A model generated the notes under the pieces. The model had not been told where the DNA came from. It made no database searches and was given only the letters and a program-made list of their open reading frames with translations. From the NCBI GenBank assembly GCA_030152605.1, contig JASLJB010000294.1:1-23574 (forward strand): a DNA stretch of 23,574 nucleotides. The letters run 5' to 3'. Made by a program: the position numbers and the translations under genes. Source of the DNA: Acinetobacter sp. (GTDB lineage: Bacteria; Pseudomonadota; Gammaproteobacteria; Pseudomonadales; Moraxellaceae). This document shows, one piece after another, positions 8,162-15,513 of the stretch; positions within the stretch are counted from its first letter, which is position 1; the number at the start of each line of letters is the position of its first letter.

Positions 8162-9796
8162 ATGTTTAAACATGATGTCATATTGAAGTACCTCCGCGCC
8201 TTAGGTCGACTGGTGGTCATTTTATTATTGCTGCTCTCCAGCAAGGTCAGTGTTAGCTGGGCGGAGAGTAGTAAAACTACAAATGCGGGTACAGCCTCGT
8301 ATTTATTCGTCGACAACCAGGTGGATACCGAGTACTACATCACCACATTGCGTGATAGCCCAAGCTTTCGGGGACCCAACAAATGGTCGAAACTCTCAAC
8401 CCCAGTATCTTTGGGGCAGATGGGATATGGCGGATGGGCGGCTGATCTGACTTTTATGGATTTATGGATCGATAATCCGCCCGTGCCGCGGCCATTTTTA
8501 GGCCTATATTGCCAACAGTCCTCACGATTCTGTCCTTCTCAAGGGACTATTCCTGGAGAAAAGACCGATGAGAAGGGATTTTATAAGGCATTTTCTGGTA
8601 TTGGTGCGGCAGGCGGCTGGGCACCGATTGGGACGATTAGTCCGGAGATGTATGAGTTTGCGCGCTCTGCTGCGATCAATAGTAAACAAGATATGCGGGT
8701 GAACTGGTGCAATACCCATTGGCCCTATGAGCTCAGCCAGCAAAAGTGTACTGAATTGAAAGATAATGATCGGACTTGGTGGAGTTATAATCTCTCGATC
8801 CTAAAAATCGGGCATTTGATCTTGGAGGATGCCGCTGGGGTAAGTGAAATCTGGGTGGCCAGTGATGGTAGCTCACAGCTCAAGTCTGAAACTGAGCACT
8901 GCAAAAACCAACGTGTCTCTAATCTCGATGGCGTGGTATGTAAAGTGGTTAAGTATAATTATAAAAGTTCCCAAAATCCGACCATGTATGTCTCTTTGCA
9001 ATTAGACCCTCATGTTTTTACAAAGTTTAAACCGGGCGAGAAGGATATTCTATTTAGCGCCAATGGCAGTAGTTGGTATAACTGGGGCAAAGAGGTGTCA
9101 TTTGGCTCGGTCTTCAGTGCGCAGAATGCTGAGCTGATGGTGTTTATGTCGAATAGCTTTTTTAGAGATCTGATTAAAAAAAATGTCTCTTTGACCGACG
9201 CCTACTCTTTTTTTAGTTTCCGTTTGCGAAATCTATATCTACCCGCCGAAGAAGCCTATTATTTTAGTGCCACCAGTTCGCTCAAGATTACCCCACGCGA
9301 GTATGGCTTAAGTATTATTTCAAGTGATGGTATGGCACGACCCAAGGCCTCTGGCAAGATTGGAAGTGATGAGCCACCGATTGAATTCAATTATCGCATC
9401 ACCCTCTCAGCACCAAAACTGGCCGATATTGTCAGCGCTGAAGTGCTTGGAGCGCAAATAAAGGTTTTGGGAAATCGCTATTGTTTATTTGAATCTCCAG
9501 ATCGAACCCTACAGGTGCCGATCCCGGCCGAACTGGAGTATACCCATGCCAATGGACAACGGATCTCAAAGCACAGCAATTGTGGTGCCAAGGAAATCGA
9601 TATGACGCATGCCAAGTGGTCTGCAGAACCATGGTCGGATCATCAAGGTTCTTATTATTCTACTGATCTTAAACTCAAGTTCCCCATGAACCAACCGGTG
9701 TCACAACTGACCAGTGACGGTCGAGATTGGATGGGGGTTGTGACGGCGGATGGCATGGTACATATCAAAGCTCAATGGATCGGCGTTGATCAGTAA
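8162..9796 (+). CDS. ecpD: EcpD-like tip adhesin, third paralogue
   Basis: This third ECP tip adhesin has 544 residues. The signal peptide is LVVILLLLLSSKVSVSWA followed by ESSKTTN. Most of its length is nearly the same as copy 1: EYYITTLRDSPSFRGPNKW, PFLGLYCQQ, TKFKPGEKDILFSANGSSW, SLTDAYSFFSFRLRN, PREYGLSIISSDGMARP and LFESPDRTLQVPIPAELEY. Eight cysteines are present in the mature part, as in the other two copies. The first two codons after the start, and the next two, (MFKH) match copy 2 while the following VILK segment matches copy 1, so its start looks like a junction of the two. It is separated from ecpE by about 130 bases, the largest gap inside the operon. No terminator is visible there, so ecpE is probably co-transcribed. 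Confidence 0.9.
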   Translation: MFKHDVILKYLRALGRLVVILLLLLSSKVSVSWAESSKTTNAGTASYLFVDNQVDTEYYITTLRDSPSFRGPNKWSKLSTPVSLGQMGYGGWAADLTFMDLWIDNPPVPRPFLGLYCQQSSRFCPSQGTIPGEKTDEKGFYKAFSGIGAAGGWAPIGTISPEMYEFARSAAINSKQDMRVNWCNTHWPYELSQQKCTELKDNDRTWWSYNLSILKIGHLILEDAAGVSEIWVASDGSSQLKSETEHCKNQRVSNLDGVVCKVVKYNYKSSQNPTMYVSLQLDPHVFTKFKPGEKDILFSANGSSWYNWGKEVSFGSVFSAQNAELMVFMSNSFFRDLIKKNVSLTDAYSFFSFRLRNLYLPAEEAYYFSATSSLKITPREYGLSIISSDGMARPKASGKIGSDEPPIEFNYRITLSAPKLADIVSAEVLGAQIKVLGNRYCLFESPDRTLQVPIPAELEYTHANGQRISKHSNCGAKEIDMTHAKWSAEPWSDHQGSYYSTDLKLKFPMNQPVSQLTSDGRDWMGVVTADGMVHIKAQWIGVDQ

Positions 9797-9929
9797 ATAC
9801 TTCTCATACATGGTGGATCTGGTTTTGAGTCAGATTTGCCGTGTTGGTATAACCGTCATGCATTCAACATAATGCTTGTTTTTTTATTCAGCCTTGATGT
9901 CGAAGTCGGCAGGTACACAGGTAGCACAG

Positions 9930-10664
9930 ATGATGAAATTTAACGCCTTTTTGAAAAATACGACCTACAGCGTATTGATCAGCATGCTATTGCCAATTAC
10001 GTCTAGTTTTGCGATTGAATTTAATTCTTATATTTATGAGATGCCAGCAACGGAGGATTTTATTTCCAAACAAGTCTATAACAATACTAAAAATAATAAC
10101 TTATATCGGATTTCGATTCAGAAAATTGAAAAACCCAGCGCTAAAACTGAGTTGGAGTTGCCGATAGAATCGGGGGAGTTGATGTATGCACCGCAGAAAT
10201 TGATGATTCAACAAGGTGAACGTAATTTTTTTAAAATTTTTTATCAAGGCCCGCGCGATCAGCAAGAGCGCTACTATCGGATTAATTTTTTAGAAACGCC
10301 ATTGAGTCTCTATGCGCCTGAGACGGAGCATAAAAGTCCGTTGGTATTTTCAAACCTCAGTGTCAGTACGATTTTAATCGTGCGTCCTCGTGAGCTGAAA
10401 CTGGCTTATACGGTGGATGAAAAAACAGGCATAATCCAAAATACCGGCAATACTTTTTTTAAAGTGATTATTCATCAAGGTTGTGATGGAAGTGAGGAGC
10501 AGGCCAAGCAGTTTTATATGCTGCCGGGAGAGTCCTACCAGCATGCATCGATCCAGCAGAATAACCGTAAATATATTCTGGCCATGAAACAGTATAGACC
10601 GTTGGGGCAGGCCTGTTTTTCCAAAGCGCCAAGCCCAGCGCAAACGCCGCCACCATCACCTTAA
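9930..10664 (+). CDS. ecpE: EcpE-like second periplasmic pilus chaperone
   Basis: This is an accessory chaperone closing the ECP operon. I choose ATG 9930, which has AGGT at 9919-9922 and gives 244 residues with a clean signal peptide (SVLISMLLPITSSFA, then IEFNSY). E. coli EcpE has about 236 residues. In-frame starts at 9876 (TTG) and 9897 (ATG) would put extra residues ahead of the signal peptide. Conserved parts are TEDFISKQVYNNTKNNNLYR, ELPIESGELMYAPQKL, FKIFYQGPRDQQERYYRINF, ILIVRPRELKL and IIQNTGNTFFKVIIHQGCDG. Two cysteines near the C-terminal half (GCDG, ACFSK) correspond to those of the family. The tail SKAPSPAQTPPPSP is proline-rich and slightly longer than in E. coli. EcpE is thought to serve the EcpD adhesin, so its position straight after three adhesins is consistent. 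Confidence 0.9.
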   Translation: MMKFNAFLKNTTYSVLISMLLPITSSFAIEFNSYIYEMPATEDFISKQVYNNTKNNNLYRISIQKIEKPSAKTELELPIESGELMYAPQKLMIQQGERNFFKIFYQGPRDQQERYYRINFLETPLSLYAPETEHKSPLVFSNLSVSTILIVRPRELKLAYTVDEKTGIIQNTGNTFFKVIIHQGCDGSEEQAKQFYMLPGESYQHASIQQNNRKYILAMKQYRPLGQACFSKAPSPAQTPPPSP

Positions 10665-10733
10665 CGATCTGACTGGCCTTGAGTATTTAAATGCTAAGGG
10701 ATCTAGCGTTCTAGTTATTTATTGGCTAAGGCT

Positions 10734-11801
10734 TCAACGTCTCAAGGTTTGAGTGGTTTGGGGATTCGCTTTGGGGATTCGCAGTTTACCAGTTCGCTGT
10801 TGTCGCCATTGATTTGGACTGAGTCCGGTCCATGATTTAAAGGCATGATTAAAAGAGGACTGTTCCTTATATGCCAGTAACTCAGAGATCGCGCTAATGC
10901 TGAGCTGATCATTTTCCAGATATTGCAAGGCCAAGGTTTTTTTGATCAGACTCATCTGTTCAGAAAAACTGGTGCCTAAGTTTTTCAGGCGATATTGCAG
11001 CAATCGTGTCGATATACCAATTTTTTTGGCGGTATATTCGATGTCCGGGCTTTTGTCTTGTATTGAGGCGAGAATACTGCGACTTACAAATTCCTTAAAG
11101 CTAATATCATCGGGAAACTGAGTCAGTAGCTCATCGGCATTTTTTTCGAGTATGCGTTTTAATAGGCTGTCATTATTATTGCTGATATTTATTTTTAGCG
11201 ATTCTTGGCAATATACCAATCTATTTTGTTTGGCTTCATAGATGAAACTACAGTCAAGGTGGCTTTCATAATTTTTAGCATGTGCCGGTCTAGGGTAGTT
11301 AAATTCAATTCTTTGGATTTTAATTTTATAAGGTGAAACTAAAGTGTTGATGAAGTTATGAAAGATCAGTAAGTTTAAATTACGGGCCATCAGTGTTTCT
11401 TTTACATAAAAGCCAGTATCGAGGTAAGCCGGGTTATCCCAGCTCAATATATAATATTGCTGGGTTTCAATCACTGAAATCGGCGTGAGATCATAAAATA
11501 ACTTTTGATATTTAAAATAACGGGTAAATACTTCGCGGATATTTTCACAAGACATGCATAAGTAGGCCAAGATCCCGATATCATCGGCGGTACAGATCTT
11601 TGCCAGTGCAACCACGAGATCTTGTTTTTGATAGGCTTTATCCAAATAACTCAGTATTCGCAGCCATTCCTTCATCGGGATTCTGTCATCGATCTCATAG
11701 TCATGTTCAATGGGGTTCTCAATGTTATTTATACTGCAAAAGGTGTCGATCATCTTACTCAAACTACCTGCTACACTTCGCGTATAAATGAATGACTTCA
11801 T
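10734..11801 (-). CDS. AraC-family transcriptional regulator with arabinose-binding-like N-terminal domain
   Basis: This is a 355-residue regulator. The N-terminal two thirds (about 20-210) resemble the AraC_binding-type domain of OruR/ArgR-like regulators (PF12625), with the DDIGILAYLCMSCENIREVF segment typical of that group. The C-terminal HTH_18 domain covers about residues 240-338, with first helix-turn-helix around EYTAKKIGISTRLLQYRLK and the second around SISAISELLAYKEQSSFNHA, followed by the hallmark FKSWTGLSPNQWRQQR. The ATG at 11801 has AGGAT nine bases upstream. It converges on ecpE (gap of 69 bases) and diverges from the DUF1302 cluster, whose promoter region it shares. Divergent AraC genes usually control the neighbour, so the DUF1302 cluster is the better target; control of the pilus is the alternative. 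The ligand is unknown. Confidence 0.85.
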   Translation of the reverse strand: MKSFIYTRSVAGSLSKMIDTFCSINNIENPIEHDYEIDDRIPMKEWLRILSYLDKAYQKQDLVVALAKICTADDIGILAYLCMSCENIREVFTRYFKYQKLFYDLTPISVIETQQYYILSWDNPAYLDTGFYVKETLMARNLNLLIFHNFINTLVSPYKIKIQRIEFNYPRPAHAKNYESHLDCSFIYEAKQNRLVYCQESLKINISNNNDSLLKRILEKNADELLTQFPDDISFKEFVSRSILASIQDKSPDIEYTAKKIGISTRLLQYRLKNLGTSFSEQMSLIKKTLALQYLENDQLSISAISELLAYKEQSSFNHAFKSWTGLSPNQWRQQRTGKLRIPKANPQTTQTLRR

Positions 11802-12302
11802 AAAAAAACGATCCTGAATCCAAATGTAAGTAGAATATTAAAAAATTAATGATTTTTACTGATTTGATTTTTGGAAATATAATACAAGTTAATCTTTTTT
11901 TTTGTGTTATTTTGGTCAGCAAGTTGGGTTGTTAAAACTAATATCATGATAATTAAATAAAAGTAGAAAAAATAAAATAAAACATTTTATTTTTATTCAA
12001 AAAAACCTTCTTAATTTTTGATTATCGGTGTTTTCTTATGTTTGATGCTTATTTTGGTTGTTGTTTTAATGGTTGTTTATATTTTATTTAATTTTACTTT
12101 GATTTTATTTTTAATTTATATGGTGTTAGTTTTACTTAATGCTTTTATTTTATTGAACGGTATTTAAAATATAACATTTACCTCTAAATTTAAACACCTT
12201 ACAAAGGATTGCAGTCGATCTACTGGCGATGTGTGGCGCTGTGGTTTATGCGTATTGGATTTGATTTTTTATTCTATTTTCCATCCTAAAAGCACAATCA
12301 AA
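11802..12302. other. Very AT-rich divergent intergenic region
   Basis: This region lies between the AraC regulator and the DUF1302 cluster. From about 12005 to 12165 the plus strand is strikingly T-rich. An A/T-only near-palindrome lies around 11967-11997. One frame from TTG 12018 to TAA 12167 is open for 49 hydrophobic codons but has no ribosome site and no charged residues, so I do not call it a gene. The composition suggests a silencer (H-NS-like) target or intrinsically bent DNA. I see no convincing sigma-70 promoter, though TTGATT at 12261 is a possible -35. Confidence 0.45.
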
Positions 12303-12364
12303 AAGAGGGGGGTAGGAATAACTCCTTAGAGTAATGTGCTGGGCTGAGCCTCTTCGATAGGGTG

Positions 12365-12379
12365 TATGCAGGTTGCATA
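12365..12379. repeat. Perfect 6-3-6 palindrome, candidate operator or hairpin
   Basis: TATGCA-GGT-TGCATA lies about 32 bases before the DUF1302 start and is enclosed by GGGTG (12360-12364) and CACCC (12385-12389). As DNA it would suit a dimeric regulator; as RNA it makes an extended hairpin. I cannot tell which applies. Confidence 0.5.
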
Positions 12380-12394
12380 GATTTCACCCAATGA

Positions 12395-12409
12395 AGTACA
12401 GGAAGTACT
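12395..12409 (+). promoter_or_regulatory. Ribosome binding site presented in a small hairpin loop
   Basis: AGTAC (12395-12399) and GTACT (12405-12409) are perfect complements and enclose AGGAA, which is the Shine-Dalgarno sequence for the ATG at 12411. A five-pair stem with the site in the loop leaves it reachable. Confidence 0.5.
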
Positions 12410-12410
12410 G

Positions 12411-14204
12411 ATGATGAAAATAAAAAATTACCTGAATCTCGCTTTAGCCGCTTGTGGTGCCTTGATCAGTTCACCGCTCATGGCATTTGAATTTGAAACA
12501 GGTGTGGTCCATGGACGCTTAGATAATGATATTAGTGCGGGAATAGGTTGGAGTTTAGCTGATCCGGACAAATCTTTGATTGGTGTGGGTAATGGTGGTA
12601 CAGCATCTACATTATCTTCAGATGATCATCGTCTGAATTTTAATCAAGGTGATCGTTATACCCAAGTGTTTAAAGGACTACATGCCTTGACTCTGGAATA
12701 TCAAGATGTCGGTATATTCGCGCGAGCCAAGTGGTGGTACGACATTGAACAGCAGGATCATCACCAAGATTTATACGATATCAGTAATCAAGGTCGTTAC
12801 CGCTATTCCAAAACCTCGGGTATTGAGTTGTTGGATGCCTATGCTTTTACCCGTTGGCAGCTACAGGACTTGGATGGAGAGCTTCGTGTTGGACGCCAAG
12901 TCGTGGCTTGGGGAGATGATGACTACACTCATGCGTTGAATGATTTATATGCCTATGACGGCAATGCCTATCGGCGTCCAGGCATGAAATTAGAAGAAGC
13001 ATTGATTCCAGCACCGATGATTTACCTGAAGCAAAAGCTAGGCAGCGAGCTGAGTCTAGATCTGTTTTATCAGTTCGGTTGGGAAAAGATGGCAGTGAGC
13101 AATTGCGGTACTTTTTTCTCAACGACGGATGTGATTCAAGATGGATGTATGCATGGAAATCTGATTTACGGCAGTGATTTTCGTCCCGGCGATGCCGATT
13201 ACCTGTATATCCCACGTCAAGCCGATCGCAGCCCAAAAGACGGTGATGAATATGGCATCGCAGTGCGTTGGACTGAGCCTGCACTGAAAGACACCAAGTT
13301 TGGTTTATTTGCAACTCAATACCATAGCCGGGCGCCATTTTATAGCGTGGTCAGCAGTCATATTTTGGATGTAACGCATCCGCAGTTTGATCAAGACTTG
13401 GTGGGAAACTCTCCAATGGCGGGTTATATGGCGGATTATCCTGAAAAAAATCGACTATATGCCGCAACATTTCAAACTGAACTCGCTGAAGGGACAACCA
13501 AGTTTGCCGGTGAGTTCAGTTATCGCCCGAATATGCCCTTACAAGTGAACAGTACCGATCTGACCTATACCGCACTCGGCATCGACAGCATTTCGCAGCA
13601 CAATATCGGTACGCCGATCAGTCCGAGCGTGATTCAAGCGGCAACCAAAGTAGAAGAAAACACATATCTTCAGGGCTATCGTCGTCTACCGGTCTACCAA
13701 GCACAGTTTTCCTTTAGTCAGTTCTTACCCGGTGGATTGGGTGCGGAATGGTTTTTGTTTATGAGTGAAGTGGCTTGGAATCATATTAACGATCTAAAAA
13801 CTGGACCAGGGCAAGTGCGATTTGGGCGTGACTCTATCTACGGTTATGGAGAGGTTGCAGTTCCGGGAGTCTGTGAAACCTTACTTAATACGGACAATCC
13901 GCAATACTGCAATGGCAAAGGGTTTTATAGCAAAGATTCTTGGGGCTATCGTTCAGCCTTGATTGCGGAATTTGCCGATGTCGGTGCAGGAATCAGTTTG
14001 AGACCGATGCTGGTATGGACCCATGACATGCAGGGATGGGGACCAAATTTTAATGAACAAGCCAAATCTATCGAGCTGTCTTTAACTGCACGTTATGGCG
14101 ATCGTTATCGTGCAACTGTGATGGCAAAAAATTATTTTGGAGGCCGTTATAACACATGGGTAGATCGTGATTTTATCTCGCTCAGCCTAGGCATGAGTTT
14201 TTAA
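12411..14204 (+). CDS. DUF1302 family outer-membrane beta-barrel protein
   Basis: The protein has 597 residues. A signal peptide ends SSPLMA, with FEFETGVVHGRLDNDISAGI as the mature N-terminus. This is the usual opening of DUF1302 proteins (PF06980), together with GDRYTQVFKGLHALTLEYQ and GRQVVAWGDDDYTH. The chain alternates in beta-strand fashion and ends FISLSLGMSF, with the terminal Phe typical of outer-membrane barrels. Four cysteines occur as two close pairs (NCGTFF to DGCMHG and GVCETLL to YCNGKG), probably two surface-loop disulfides. DUF1302 genes often sit beside a DUF1329 gene in steroid, aromatic or lipid catabolic clusters; none is present here. ATG 12411 is followed by a second ATG at 12414, both usable. 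It heads an apparent four-gene unit and could be the outer-membrane channel for the substrate. The substrate is not known. Confidence 0.8.
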   Translation: MMKIKNYLNLALAACGALISSPLMAFEFETGVVHGRLDNDISAGIGWSLADPDKSLIGVGNGGTASTLSSDDHRLNFNQGDRYTQVFKGLHALTLEYQDVGIFARAKWWYDIEQQDHHQDLYDISNQGRYRYSKTSGIELLDAYAFTRWQLQDLDGELRVGRQVVAWGDDDYTHALNDLYAYDGNAYRRPGMKLEEALIPAPMIYLKQKLGSELSLDLFYQFGWEKMAVSNCGTFFSTTDVIQDGCMHGNLIYGSDFRPGDADYLYIPRQADRSPKDGDEYGIAVRWTEPALKDTKFGLFATQYHSRAPFYSVVSSHILDVTHPQFDQDLVGNSPMAGYMADYPEKNRLYAATFQTELAEGTTKFAGEFSYRPNMPLQVNSTDLTYTALGIDSISQHNIGTPISPSVIQAATKVEENTYLQGYRRLPVYQAQFSFSQFLPGGLGAEWFLFMSEVAWNHINDLKTGPGQVRFGRDSIYGYGEVAVPGVCETLLNTDNPQYCNGKGFYSKDSWGYRSALIAEFADVGAGISLRPMLVWTHDMQGWGPNFNEQAKSIELSLTARYGDRYRATVMAKNYFGGRYNTWVDRDFISLSLGMSF

Positions 14205-14256
14205 CGCCCCCGAGCATAAAACAACGAGCATGAAACAACAATATTGATTGACGCCG

Positions 14257-14272
14257 CAGGATAGAGATCCTG
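14257..14272 (+). repeat. Perfect 6-4-6 hairpin between the DUF1302 and oxidoreductase genes
   Basis: CAGGAT-AGAG-ATCCTG lies in the 99-base gap. No T-tract follows, so it is not an intrinsic terminator. It could stabilise mRNA or set differential expression. Shortly after it, CTCCT-A-AGGAG (14285-14295) overlaps the Shine-Dalgarno sequence of the next gene and might partly mask it. Confidence 0.5.
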
Positions 14273-14303
14273 TCGGTCTAGCACCTCCTAAGGAGTAGGG
14301 AAA

Positions 14304-15479
14304 ATGAAAGTATTGGCAATTGGTGGTGGCGGTAGTATGGGGCGTGCGGTGATACGGGCGATTCAAACATTTGATTTTGTAGAGCAGGTGGTACTTGCTG
14401 GTATTGATTTTGATCGTGCATCGCGTTTTGCTGCATCACTGAATGATTCACGTTTTAGTGCGCAGTATTTGGATATTAGCAATAAGCAAGACTTAGCGAC
14501 TGCGGTACGCGCCTGTGATGTGGTACTCAACTCAGCAGGTCCTTTTTTTCGCTTTGGCGTTCCTGTATTGCAGGCGGCGATTGATGAAGCGAAGCACTAT
14601 TGCGACATCTGTGATGACTGGCAACCGACATTAGAGATGCTGGCGCTGCACCAACAGGCGGTGGATCAAGGGATCACGGCGGTGATTGGATTAGGTGCGA
14701 GCCCTGGTATCGCCAATATGCTGGCGATGAAAGCAGTTCAACAGCTGGATCGGGTCGATACCCTCTATTCTGCTTGGCGACTCTCCAATGCACATAATCA
14801 AGATGACGGTTTCTTTGAAGATGGCGAAGCGGCAGCCAGTGCAGATGCGGCTGCAGTACACCTGGTACATTGTTTAAGCGAGAAGATTCCACTGCTTCAG
14901 GATGGTGTGGTGCAAGAACACATGCCTTTAGCGCAACGCAGCTTTCATTATCCAGGTTATGGGCCGATGGATTTGTGGAGTATTGGCCATCCTGAGGCTG
15001 TGACATTTCCGCGTCAGTTTCCAGACTTACAAAACTGTGTCAATGGAATGCTCGGGGTTGGTGAGATTGTTGACGACCTTCGAGCTTTAGCCGACCATGT
15101 TCGATCCGGTAGCATCAGTGTGGATCAAGCTGCTGCGGGATTAATGGACAATGGGGGGCGTGATCAACGCCGAGCACGCTTAATGCAGCATGAAGAAGTC
15201 AATGCGCCTGGAATCCTCGCCTATGCTGAAGGCTTAAAAGATGGTCAGCCACTTCGCGTTGCTGCGACGCTCAAACGCGTACCTGATGGCGGCATGAGTG
15301 CGGTGACGGGAATACCACTGGCCTTGTTCTTGCCACTGCTTGCGCAGCATGCGATTCGGGGAACAGGTGTGATGTCACCTGAACAAGCCGTGGACCCAGA
15401 TGCTTTCTTTGAGCTATTGGATGGATTTACCGGTCCAGATGGTTGTGGTTTAACGCTCAGTTCTGAATCTGGGTTTTAG
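14304..15479 (+). CDS. Saccharopine dehydrogenase-like NAD(P)-binding oxidoreductase
   Basis: The protein has 391 residues and is cytoplasmic, with no signal peptide. The N-terminus forms a Rossmann fold: MKVLAIGGGGSMG gives the glycine-rich dinucleotide loop at residues 7-13, followed by the strand and helix of VVLAGIDFDRASRFA and LNSAGPFFRFG, a stretch characteristic of the Sacchrp_dh_NADP family (PF03435). YCDICDDW and VIGLGASPGIANMLA follow, also typical. The exact substrate cannot be read from the sequence. True saccharopine dehydrogenase activity is not implied; the family includes many dehydrogenases and reductases of unknown specificity. The ATG at 14304 has AAGGAG at 14290-14295. The gene lies between the outer-membrane protein and the regulator, and the 34-base gap to the regulator suggests co-transcription. 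Oxidation or reduction of an imported compound is a reasonable inference. Confidence 0.78.
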   Translation: MKVLAIGGGGSMGRAVIRAIQTFDFVEQVVLAGIDFDRASRFAASLNDSRFSAQYLDISNKQDLATAVRACDVVLNSAGPFFRFGVPVLQAAIDEAKHYCDICDDWQPTLEMLALHQQAVDQGITAVIGLGASPGIANMLAMKAVQQLDRVDTLYSAWRLSNAHNQDDGFFEDGEAAASADAAAVHLVHCLSEKIPLLQDGVVQEHMPLAQRSFHYPGYGPMDLWSIGHPEAVTFPRQFPDLQNCVNGMLGVGEIVDDLRALADHVRSGSISVDQAAAGLMDNGGRDQRRARLMQHEEVNAPGILAYAEGLKDGQPLRVAATLKRVPDGGMSAVTGIPLALFLPLLAQHAIRGTGVMSPEQAVDPDAFFELLDGFTGPDGCGLTLSSESGF

Positions 15480-15513
15480 ATGCTGTGCGAAGCAGCAATG
15501 AGGAGACTTTGCG

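Larger units (their letters stand above)
12303..12409 (+). promoter_or_regulatory. Potential structured 5' leader of the DUF1302 cluster
   Basis: Several complementary segments are nested within about 105 bases before the start codon. AAGAGG (12303-12308) can pair with CCTCTT (12349-12354). Inside that, ACTC (12321-12324) can pair with GAGT (12329-12332), while AGGA (12314-12317) with TCCT (12323-12326) is a mutually exclusive alternative. GGGTG (12360-12364) pairs with CACCC (12385-12389) around a 6-3-6 palindrome. A final hairpin holds the ribosome site. It matches no riboswitch class I recognise. Whether it is transcribed is unknown. Confidence 0.35.

Noticed and set aside
622..10664. Reading the pilus cluster as a CFA/I- or Cbl-type (class 5) fimbria
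   Set aside because: The chaperone style is shared within the alternate family, but the pilin motifs, the two chaperones at either end and adhesins of about 540 residues fit the ECP/Mat locus much better than the shorter CfaE/CblD tips.
10677..10699. Hairpin around ATTTAAAT after ecpE as a terminator
   Set aside because: The stem is short with a bulge and AT-rich centre, and no T-tract follows on either strand.
12847..13338. Long minus-strand frame of 163 codons opposite the DUF1302 gene
   Set aside because: It is rich in His, Cys, Arg and Ser in the way of antisense shadows, has no recognisable domain, and the plus-strand protein is clearly real.
14304..15479. Assigning the oxidoreductase to lysine metabolism as a true saccharopine dehydrogenase
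   Set aside because: Only the dinucleotide-binding family is evident; no lysine pathway gene is nearby and the family is functionally broad.
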